A stretch of DNA of 6,431 nt, taken from positions 1 to 6,431 of the forward strand of contig JAUXHF010000118.1 in the NCBI GenBank assembly GCA_030621685.1, given 5' to 3'. The notes beneath the pieces are model-generated. The model worked only from the letters and a program-made list of their open reading frames with translations. It made no database searches and was not told where the DNA came from. A program made the position numbers and the translations under genes. Source of the DNA: Spirochaetota bacterium (GTDB lineage: Bacteria; Spirochaetota; UBA12135; COTS27). Of the stretch, positions 1 to 5,360 are shown one piece after another. How positions within the stretch are numbered: position 1 is the stretch's first letter; each line of letters starts with the position of its first letter.

Positions 1-1434
1 TCGGCTATTTTACCTGCCGAGGACAAATACTTTGTTACCATAGCTAGCGAGAAAGGCGTTATTTATCGTGAGGCTGCGTGGCAGGGCGAGCTGCCCAGTG
101 TTGTTCAATGGACAGGTAACGATGCTCTAGGCCGGCTGGCGCCAGAAGGAAAATATATTTACACTCTGAAAAGCTCCGACTTAGCCGGCAACCAGTATTC
201 TTTTAAAACACAGCCCTTCGAACTGGTGCGCAGCTTAGAAACGCTAACCCTGCAGCTTTCAGATGACAAGCTTTCAAGAAATCCCGCCTCCTCGTTTCGT
301 TCACTAGAGCTACAAACAGAGTTTTCCAGTAAGCGGCACTTAGAAGAATGGCGATATATTCTTGAAGATGCCAAAGGAGAAAGCCGTAGCCTACAAGAAC
401 AAAATTCTGGAGAATCGTTTCTTTGGATGCCCGCTGCCTTAAGTGCTGCGCAGCTAAAAGCCATCAAGCAAAAAAAATCCTTATTAGCAGCGAAAGCAGA
501 ACAGAAAAAATCAGGGATAGCTACTCTGCCTAGCGGGAGGTATACATTACATGCCGAAGCTAAGTATGCTTCGGGAAACCAATCTGAAAGCGCCAAGAAA
601 ACCTTTTATATTGATAACGAGGCCCCCCAGCTCTCGCTTCATTATACGCCGCGCTTTTTCTCTCCCGATGGCGATGGCCATCAGGAAACCTTATCTCTTC
701 GTTTTCAAGGCTCTGATGATTTCGCCTTGAGTGAATTCAAGGCAAGTATGTATCGTAAGGTAGATTTTGATAAAACAGGAAAAGCATTTCCGCAAAACTT
801 GGAGGCCTATCGAGCAGCAAAATTCAAACTTTTCAAAAGTTTTGACTTAAGCGCTCTGGATGCTAAAACACTTGATGCCAGCCTTGAATGGAACGGGTTG
901 AGCGATGATGGAGAACTGGTGGAGCCGGCCAACCAGTATGTTGTTTTCTTTGAAGCAAGCGATGCCGTTGGCTTAAAACAAACTCTTGTAGAAAACATCT
1001 TGATTGATATTTTTGTAGAAGAATTAGCCGATGGCAGATTACGGATAGCCATAAATAGCATTCTTTTTGCCTATGATTCGGCAAAATTAGTAGGCAATTT
1101 CAAGCCTGTGTTAGATAGGCTGGCCTTTATGCTTGGCAGATTCCCGAACTATGAAATAGAGGTTTTGGGTCATAGCGATTCTCGTGGAACTGAAAGTTAC
1201 AACCAAAAACTTTCGCAACGTCGTGCTCGCAGGGTGTATCAGTATCTGGTAAAAGCCGAGGTTCCTCGCAAAACACTTAGTTTTAAGGGTGCTGGCAAAA
1301 GTCAATTACTCATCTATCCCGAGCTGGTAAACGACTCCTCACTCTCGCCAGAAGAAAATAATTTTCTTAGTGAAGAAAATTATCGTAAAAACAGGCGCGT
1401 TGAATTCTACCTTGTCCGCAAGCAAGAAGAGTAG
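1..1434 (+). CDS. OmpA-family peptidoglycan-binding envelope protein with FlgD/Ig-like repeats (3' part, 5' end outside window)
   Basis: The frame is open from base 1, so the gene starts upstream; 477 codons are visible before the TAG stop. The GTG at 226 is internal, because the protein reads on without a break from before it. Visible residues 35-65 (QWTGND...APEGKYIYTL...DLAGN) resemble a FlgD-type Ig-like repeat. A second such unit spans about 175-335, with YIDNEAP at ~203-209, SPDGDG at 221-226 and EWNGLSDDG near 296-304. The C-terminal OmpA domain covers about 345-470 and has GHSDSRG, the LSQRRARRV helix and NRRVEF. Asp393 and Arg408 match the two residues known to bind diaminopimelate in OmpA-like domains. 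Family knowledge suggests a periplasmic or outer-membrane anchor to peptidoglycan, but the signal sequence is not visible. A lysine-rich, probably flexible stretch lies at ~145-170. The family call is sure for the C-terminus; the exact role is unknown. Confidence 0.88.
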   Translation, partial: SAILPAEDKYFVTIASEKGVIYREAAWQGELPSVVQWTGNDALGRLAPEGKYIYTLKSSDLAGNQYSFKTQPFELVRSLETLTLQLSDDKLSRNPASSFRSLELQTEFSSKRHLEEWRYILEDAKGESRSLQEQNSGESFLWMPAALSAAQLKAIKQKKSLLAAKAEQKKSGIATLPSGRYTLHAEAKYASGNQSESAKKTFYIDNEAPQLSLHYTPRFFSPDGDGHQETLSLRFQGSDDFALSEFKASMYRKVDFDKTGKAFPQNLEAYRAAKFKLFKSFDLSALDAKTLDASLEWNGLSDDGELVEPANQYVVFFEASDAVGLKQTLVENILIDIFVEELADGRLRIAINSILFAYDSAKLVGNFKPVLDRLAFMLGRFPNYEIEVLGHSDSRGTESYNQKLSQRRARRVYQYLVKAEVPRKTLSFKGAGKSQLLIYPELVNDSSLSPEENNFLSEENYRKNRRVEFYLVRKQEE

Positions 1435-1454
1435 CTGCTTTTCTTGAAAGCAGC
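1434..1454 (+). terminator. Hairpin starting in the OmpA stop codon, no U-tract
   Basis: An 8-bp perfect stem (GCTGCTTT at 1434-1441, AAAGCAGC at 1447-1454) encloses a 5-nt loop and begins at the last base of the TAG stop. The sequence after it (AAGAGCCG) has no T-run, so it is not a classical intrinsic terminator. It could be a U-less terminator, an mRNA 3'-end stabiliser, or chance. Confidence 0.4.
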
Positions 1455-1680
1455 AAGAGCCGATGTTGCTCATCCTCATCTTCATTCTCGTGAAACACTT
1501 TAAGTTTTAAGGGCGGCGGGGCGCTGGGGAAATTCATGGCTTCATTATATATCTCCCAGCTGGTAGGTGATTGCTGGCATGCAGGCTAGAAGAAATAGAT
1601 GTAAGAGATAGATTTATGAGTGAAGAAAATTATCGTAAAAACAGGCGTGCAGACGCGTTGAATTCCACCTTGCAAGTAAG
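1445..1680 (+). pseudogene. Decayed duplicate of the OmpA gene's 3' end
   Basis: This stretch repeats, in order, the last ~185 bp of the preceding gene. Bases 1619-1647 are identical to 1369-1397, a 29-bp exact match. The flanks align with substitutions and indels: AAGAGCCGATGTT at ~1455 with AAAGCCGAGGTT at ~1251, GAAACACTTTAAGTTTTAAGGG with AAAACACTTAGTTTTAAGGG at ~1269, and CCCAGCTGGTA at ~1555 with CCCGAGCTGGTA at ~1318. After the exact block the copy has an 8-nt insertion (TGCAGACG) and then CGTTGAATTC-ACCTTG as in the parent. The indels break the frame and stop codons appear, so no OmpA domain can be made. It is best read as a tandem duplication or a remnant of a neighbouring paralogue. 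A 35-codon open frame at 1616-1723 inside it leaves the parental frame after the 8-nt insertion and runs into dtd, so it is not called as a gene. Confidence 0.75.
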
Positions 1681-1698
1681 TGGTAATACTTTGATAAT
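1670..1698 (+). promoter_or_regulatory. Putative dtd promoter
   Basis: TTGCAA (1670-1675) and GATAAT (1693-1698) are separated by 17 bp and match the sigma-70 consensus at 4/6 and 5/6 positions. Transcription would start near 1705, leaving a leader of only ~9 nt, which is very short. The -35 lies in the last bases of the decayed OmpA copy. The call rests on sequence pattern only. Confidence 0.35.
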
Positions 1699-1713
1699 GC
1701 TGCTAAGGTTTCA

Positions 1714-2268
1714 ATGCTCGTAACAGCGCAAAGGGTAAGCTCTGCTACCTTGTTTGCCAATAAGAAAAAACAGGCCGTCATAGCCGAGGGCATGCTTCTT
1801 TACCTCTCTATTGGCAAAGAAGATACTGTTTGCTTAAGCGCTGAAGCAGGCGCTATGCAAAATCAATACCTAAAACGATTGTTAGCCTTTCAAGAGAGGA
1901 TAGTGAGTCTTGAAATGTTTGATGCTAGAAAGAAACATGAAGGGGAGCTTAAGCCGATATCAAAACAGCCACGAAAAGAATCTTTGTTAGGGCTAGATAA
2001 AGACCGAGAGCCTGCTGGGAAGCTAGGTGGCGCAAGAGAAATTTTGATAGTAAGCCAGTTCACACTGCATGCCAGATTCAAAAAAGGACGTCCCTCTTTT
2101 GATAGGAGCGCCCCTTTTGAAGCAGCCAAAGAAATTTATGATAGGTTCGTAGAAGCCATGAAACAGCGCCTAGGCGAGGCGACTGTGAAAACCGGAGTAT
2201 TTGGGGCGAGCATGAAAATACATGCCGAATTAGATGGCCCCGTTACGTTTTTGCTTCGCTTAGAATAG
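1714..2268 (+). CDS. dtd: D-aminoacyl-tRNA deacylase, divergent and enlarged
   Basis: The product (184 aa) is a cytoplasmic proofreading enzyme that cleaves D-amino acids (and in the family also glycine) from mischarged tRNAs. Family hallmarks are visible: N-terminal QRVSSATL (residues 6-13), the active-site motif SQFTL (114-118) followed by KKGRPSF (123-129), the TGVFGASMKI strand (160-169), and the C-terminal GPVT (175-178) containing the Gly-cisPro pair that reaches into the partner subunit. Bacterial Dtd is usually ~145-150 aa. The excess lies in two places: ~14 residues around 38-52, and ~21 residues in a charged stretch around 72-104, where the usual K/R-M-N motif is not recognisable. 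The residues before GP read LD where ND is usual. The start is supported by AAGG at 1705-1708, 5 nt before ATG. It lies 279 bp after the OmpA gene, so co-transcription is possible but not shown. The family call is firm; full activity is likely but unproven. Confidence 0.88.
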   Translation: MLVTAQRVSSATLFANKKKQAVIAEGMLLYLSIGKEDTVCLSAEAGAMQNQYLKRLLAFQERIVSLEMFDARKKHEGELKPISKQPRKESLLGLDKDREPAGKLGGAREILIVSQFTLHARFKKGRPSFDRSAPFEAAKEIYDRFVEAMKQRLGEATVKTGVFGASMKIHAELDGPVTFLLRLE

Positions 2269-2482
2269 TAATAATTTTATAGCAAGCAAGGTTTACAAGT
2301 AGCAAAGATAGCAAGCCTTGAAGCAGCCGGCATGGCTGATATATCTTTTGTTTTTGCTGTAGCTAGGCGAGGGCTAGGCCCTATAGTTCATGCAAGATTG
2401 AATTTAGTTTTTTCTCTTGCTAAACATGGCTAAGAGTTATTTTCCTGCAAGTTTTTTTATTGTTTGCTAGAGTTTCATCGGC
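2269..2482. other. Convergent intergenic region without a convincing gene
   Basis: This is the space between dtd (+) and ilvN (-). It holds small hairpins: CAGCC/GGCTG at 2324-2338 followed by a T-rich stretch, AGGGC-TAG-GCCCT at 2370-2382, and CTTGC (2416-2420) with GCAAG (2447-2451) followed by seven Ts (2452-2458). The last is the best, still weak, candidate for a dtd terminator because its loop is 26 nt. A 33-codon open frame (2332-2433, +) has no clear Shine-Dalgarno and is not called a gene. Short words such as AGCAAG and CTAGG recur but form no array. Confidence 0.4.
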
Positions 2483-2517
2483 CAGCTTGCCTTACCTAAA
2501 TTTAGGTAAGCAGGCTG
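2483..2517. terminator. Strong inverted repeat containing the ilvN stop codon
   Basis: A perfect 20-bp palindrome (2491-2510, arms CTTACCTAAA and TTTAGGTAAG) is extended on the outside by CAGCTTG (2483-2489) and CAGGCTG (2511-2517), which pair with one G-U and one bulged C at 2490. The ilvN TAA (2504-2502) sits at the palindrome centre. Its position between convergent genes suggests a bidirectional 3'-end or termination element, but neither side has a T-run, so it is not a standard Rho-independent terminator. A protein-binding palindrome is the alternative. Confidence 0.5.
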
Positions 2518-3179
2518 CCACGACTGATGAGCACTTTGCCTGTACGAATACTTTCTATCACGTTATAATCGCGTAACATGTTGAGAAAGGCATCTACTTT
2601 CTCGGTAGATCCGGTAATTTGGGCAATCATAGAGTTGTTGCCTAAATCTAAAGTGTGAGCTTTGAAGTGTTCTAAAATAGGGAGGATTTCACGGCGCCGC
2701 TGGGAAATGACAATTTTCACCAAGGCCATTTCCCGCTCGATAATAGCCGTACTTTCCATATGTTCTTCAGCCCTGACAACGCTGACTAGCTTGCGTAATT
2801 GTTTGACGACTTGCTCTAACACTTCTTGGCTGCCTCTAGCGGTGATGGTGATGCGAGAGAGATCTTTTTTTAGTTCAGAGGAAACCACTAGCGATTCAAT
2901 GTTATAATTTCGCCTTGAGAAGACTAAGGCAATTCGCACAAGCACGCCGGGCTGGTTTTGTACCAAGAGCGATATGGTATGCAGAGCTTCAGGGGCAGCT
3001 CTTTGCGTAGAGACTGCAGTGCTTTTCAGTAAGGAAGGAAAAGCACTGCTGCTATCAGCCTTTCGCTCTTCTATGCTGTAACTGGGATCTAGATCCTGAA
3101 GTATGCCCATAGTGTTTTTGGAGCTACCGGGCAAGGAGTTATTTGTTTTATGCTTAAAGTGGTCTTGCTGGGGGTTCAT
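2502..3179 (-). CDS. ilvN: Acetolactate synthase regulatory (small) subunit with N-terminal extension
   Basis: The product (225 aa) activates the IlvB catalytic subunit and normally confers feedback inhibition by valine. An ACT domain spans about 67-140 (HTISLLVQNQPGVLVR...NYNIESLVV...RITITARG) and the small-subunit C-terminal domain about 148-220 (EREMALVKI...IIAQITGS-like core, ending SRG). Gly78 and Asn93 align with Gly14 and Asn29 of E. coli IlvH, whose mutation gives valine resistance, so feedback control is probably kept. The family is usually ~160-175 aa; here ~65 residues rich in Ser, Gln and Lys precede the ACT domain. The start at 3179 is chosen because AGAAAGTAAACCA before it resembles the sequence before ilvB's ATG; the alternative ATG at 3110 has no visible ribosome site. 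It lies 120-121 bp after ilvB in the same direction. No ilvC follows, since dtd is convergent. Confidence 0.92.
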   Translation of the reverse strand: MNPQQDHFKHKTNNSLPGSSKNTMGILQDLDPSYSIEERKADSSSAFPSLLKSTAVSTQRAAPEALHTISLLVQNQPGVLVRIALVFSRRNYNIESLVVSSELKKDLSRITITARGSQEVLEQVVKQLRKLVSVVRAEEHMESTAIIEREMALVKIVISQRRREILPILEHFKAHTLDLGNNSMIAQITGSTEKVDAFLNMLRDYNVIESIRTGKVLISRGSLLT

Positions 3180-3300
3180 TGGTTTACTTTCTAGGCCTCT
3201 GATGCCATGAATAAAGAGAGCTTTGTTTGTTGCTGTAGAGTTACTCTATTTAATTTTTATTTCGCATGGATGCTGCATTGCAGCGTGAAAGCCGGGAAGC
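3180..3300 (-). repeat. ilvB-ilvN spacer with two 13-bp odd palindromes
   Basis: The spacer between ilvB and ilvN holds two inverted repeats of the same geometry (6-bp arms around one base): TAGAGT-T-ACTCTA at 3236-3248 and GCTGCA-T-TGCAGC at 3272-3284. They could form hairpins in the ilvBN mRNA that set subunit ratio or processing, or be binding sites. Neither is followed by a T-run on the coding strand. No open frame of note is present. Confidence 0.4.
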
Positions 3301-5022
3301 CTAGGTACTGCCCACTGGTTTTTTCAAAGATTTAAAATCTTTAGGAGGATCAATAATCATCTCCTCAGCAGAGGCGCCAGAGGGAACCATCGGAAAGACG
3401 TTGTCTCCTTTAATAACCTCGGCATGGATAAGGCAGGGGCCTTTGTTATATTCTAGTGCTTGCTGAAAAACAGAAAAGCAATGCGAGGCTTTTTTAATTC
3501 GAAAACTTTTAATCTCATAAGCACGAGCTATTTTGACGAAGTCGGGATTTCCTTCTAGGTCCACGCCAGAGTAGCGGCCTTCGTAAAAAAGCTCTTGCCA
3601 TTGCCGCACCATGCCTAAGTATTTATTATCGATGATAAGGATTTTTATGGGCAGCTGATAGTTTTTAGCAACAGAAAGTTCGCACATAGTCATTTGAAAG
3701 CCGCCATCGCCAACAATGGCAAGAACGGTGCTTTTTGGGCAAGCAAACTGCGCGCCAATGGCGGCAGGCATGCCAAAGCCCATAGTTCCGGCGCCGCCGG
3801 AGGATAGCCATGAATTGCAGGTATCGGTTTTAAAAAACTGTGCTGCCCACATTTGATGCTGGCCAACATCGGTGCTTACAATAGCCTGTCCGCCGCTAAC
3901 TTTGTAGGCAGCCTCAATAACATGCTGTGCTCGCAGGCCGCCTTTTTTCTTGAAGCGCAGTGGATAGCGTTTTTTTAAGGCTTTTACACGTTGCAGCCAT
4001 GCATGAGTTTGTGGTTTTTTTGAAGGTTTCAGCAGAGGCAAAAGCTCGTCTAGAACATCCTTGGCATCGGCGATAATGGAAATATCTGCCTTAACTACTT
4101 TGCCTATCTCGGCTTGGTCTATGTCAATGTGAACTTTTTTAGCGTTTAAACAAAAACGATTAGGGTTGCCGTTTATCCTGTCATCGAAACGTGAGCCAAT
4201 GGAGATGATAAGATCGCATTCAACTAAACATTTATTGGCATAGGCTGTTCCGTGCATGCCCAGCATGCCAAGTGAAAGCTCATGTGTTTCTGGAAAGGCT
4301 CCTTTGCCTAGCAAAGTGGTGGTTACCGGCGCCGGAATAATCTCGGCTAGGCGAGTTACTTGTTTGGCTGCGCGAGCAATTAAGGCCCCATGCCCCACAA
4401 GCAGAAGTGGTTTTTTGCTTTCGCCAATAAGTTTTGCTAGAGCAAGAATATCTGAATATTCTGCTTTGGGCCCCTGATGGTAACCCGGAAGGCACATAGG
4501 CTCATCTAAACGGCCATGGAATTCTGCCGAGGTTATGTCTTTGGGTAAGTCGATAAGCACAGGGCCTGGCCTTCCTGTATTGGCGATATGAAAGGCTTCT
4601 CGCACAATGCGAGGAATGTCCTTGTTGTTTCTCACTAAATAACTGTGTTTTACAATGGGCATGGTAATGCCAAAGATATCGGCTTCTTGAAAAGCATCTT
4701 TGCCTAACATGCTGGTAATTTGCTGTCCGGTAAGTATGATAAGTGGAACAGAGTCCATGTGGGCGGTTATAATTCCGGTAATCGTGTTGGTGGCGCCTGG
4801 GCCGCTGGTCACCAAAACAACTCCCGGGCGCAAGCTGGCCCTAGCGTAGCCATCGGCCATATGCGTAGCGCCTTGCTCGTGACGGGTAAGAATGAGTTCT
4901 ATTTCCGAATCTAAAATGGCATCGAAAACGGGCATTATCGCACCGCCAGAATAGCCAAATACATGGGTCACTCCTTCTTTTTTAAGAGAGTCTATAAGTA
5001 TGTCTGCACCTGTTTTTGCCAT
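3301..5022 (-). CDS. ilvB: Acetolactate (acetohydroxyacid) synthase catalytic subunit
   Basis: The product (573 aa from the chosen start) is a ThDP- and FAD-dependent enzyme that joins two pyruvates to 2-acetolactate, or pyruvate and 2-oxobutyrate to 2-aceto-2-hydroxybutyrate, the first common step of branched-chain amino acid synthesis. The N-terminal ThDP domain shows GYSGG (23-27), catalytic Glu49 in RHEQGA, SGPGATN (73-79) and KDAFQEAD (108-115). The middle FAD domain has GSRFDDR (276-282). The C-terminal ThDP domain has SGGAGTMGFGMPAAIGA (408-424), GDGGF (438-442), DNKYLGMVRQWQ (465-476, Trp475 being the herbicide-contact Trp) and VPSGAS (546-551). The length is typical. The frame extends to a TTG at 5067, but the family starts at MAKTGADIL and AAAGAAAGATAACC precedes the 5022 ATG. 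Minor departures are Ser for Pro in GYPGG and Asp for the first Asn of the ThDP NN pair. ilvN follows, so the two form an operon. Confidence 0.96.
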   Translation of the reverse strand: MAKTGADILIDSLKKEGVTHVFGYSGGAIMPVFDAILDSEIELILTRHEQGATHMADGYARASLRPGVVLVTSGPGATNTITGIITAHMDSVPLIILTGQQITSMLGKDAFQEADIFGITMPIVKHSYLVRNNKDIPRIVREAFHIANTGRPGPVLIDLPKDITSAEFHGRLDEPMCLPGYHQGPKAEYSDILALAKLIGESKKPLLLVGHGALIARAAKQVTRLAEIIPAPVTTTLLGKGAFPETHELSLGMLGMHGTAYANKCLVECDLIISIGSRFDDRINGNPNRFCLNAKKVHIDIDQAEIGKVVKADISIIADAKDVLDELLPLLKPSKKPQTHAWLQRVKALKKRYPLRFKKKGGLRAQHVIEAAYKVSGGQAIVSTDVGQHQMWAAQFFKTDTCNSWLSSGGAGTMGFGMPAAIGAQFACPKSTVLAIVGDGGFQMTMCELSVAKNYQLPIKILIIDNKYLGMVRQWQELFYEGRYSGVDLEGNPDFVKIARAYEIKSFRIKKASHCFSVFQQALEYNKGPCLIHAEVIKGDNVFPMVPSGASAEEMIIDPPKDFKSLKKPVGST

Positions 5023-5167
5023 GGTTATCTTTCTTTGTTGTGAAAAGTGAATACTTTTGTTATGCAAGCCTCGTTCTTAATTTTAAATGAGAGCGTAGTA
5101 AAAAAGAATTTTTGAAAACCCTGTTTTTAGTAAAACTTTGTTTGCCTGAATACATTTGAATATCTTG

Positions 5168-5187
5168 TGGGGGAAATAGGGGGTAAA
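5168..5187 (-). repeat. Tandem 10-bp G-run repeat in the ilvB leader
   Basis: TGGGGGAAAT (5168-5177) is followed directly by AGGGGGTAAA (5178-5187), matching at 7 of 10 positions, inside otherwise very AT-rich DNA. The two G5 runs are one helical turn apart. On the ilvB strand they read as two C-runs about 15-35 nt after the predicted transcription start. A regulator site or RNA element is possible, but nothing shows it. Confidence 0.35.
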
Positions 5188-5210
5188 CATAGCTTTTTTG
5201 TTAAATATTT

Positions 5211-5260
5211 AATATAGTATAATGGAATTATGACTAAAGTATAGATTTTTTTTAAAAAAA
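5211..5260 (-). promoter_or_regulatory. ilvB: Putative ilvBN promoter with upstream A/T tract
   Basis: Read on the minus strand, overlapping -10-like hexamers TATACT (5221-5216) and TATATT (5216-5211) lie downstream of a T7A8 tract (5260-5246) that could act as an UP element. The -35 is poor (TTTAGT 16 bp before TATATT is the best I find). A start near 5204 would give a leader of ~180 nt before ilvB. AT-rich DNA gives such matches by chance, so the call is weak; position between genes favours it. Confidence 0.3.
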
Positions 5261-5295
5261 TGAAGTTATTATTATTTTTCCACCTTTAAAAGTAC

Positions 5296-5324
5296 AAAAA
5301 ATCATGAAACAAGCCACTTGATTC
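5296..5324 (-). terminator. Candidate intrinsic terminator of the squalene/phytoene synthase gene
   Basis: On the minus strand a hairpin (5324-5306) pairs GAA-CAAG with CTTG-TTC around a TGG loop, with one T-T mismatch, and is followed after four bases by six Ts (5301-5296). It lies 37 bp after the stop codon of the synthase gene and upstream of the proposed ilvB promoter, the place where termination is expected. Confidence 0.42.
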
Positions 5325-5334
5325 TAAGAAAATC

Positions 5335-5358
5335 TTTGAAAGAAGCAAATTTTTCAAA
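5335..5358 (-). terminator. Second hairpin directly after the synthase stop codon
   Basis: TTTGAAA (5358-5352 on the minus strand) and TTTCAAA (5341-5335) form a 7-bp AT-rich stem with a 10-nt loop, two bases past the stop codon and followed by GATTTTCTT. It is weak alone because it has little GC, but may act together with the hairpin at 5306-5324. Confidence 0.28.
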
Positions 5359-5360
5359 TC

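Noticed and set aside
226..228. GTG at 226 as the start of the OmpA-domain gene
   Set aside because: The frame is open back to base 1 and the preceding 75 codons encode a recognisable FlgD/Ig-like segment, so the gene enters from outside the window.
1616..1723. 35-codon open frame within the decayed OmpA copy
   Set aside because: It is a relic: it starts in the parental frame (SEENYRKNRR), is shifted by the 8-nt insertion and runs into the dtd start.
2332..2433. 33-codon plus-strand open frame (MADISFVF...) between dtd and ilvN
   Set aside because: There is no clear Shine-Dalgarno and no recognisable similarity; length is within chance expectation. Conservation would be needed to revive it.
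2170..4355. Nonamer CTAGGCGAG occurring three times (2170, 2363, 4347)
   Set aside because: Two copies are within coding sequence and there is no regular spacing or shared flank; CTAG is about as frequent as expected over the window, so this is probably chance.
4256..4495. Short open frames on both strands across ilvB
   Set aside because: They overlap well-conserved ilvB codons in other frames and encode nothing recognisable.
5023..5067. Upstream TTG at 5067 as the ilvB start
   Set aside because: It adds 15 residues not typical of the family; the ATG at 5022 gives the normal N-terminus and has a purine-rich sequence just upstream.
5186..5223. Plus-strand TATAAT at 5218-5223 with a weak -35
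   Set aside because: No plus-strand gene lies to its right, and the match is expected in such AT-rich DNA; the minus-strand reading toward ilvB makes more sense.
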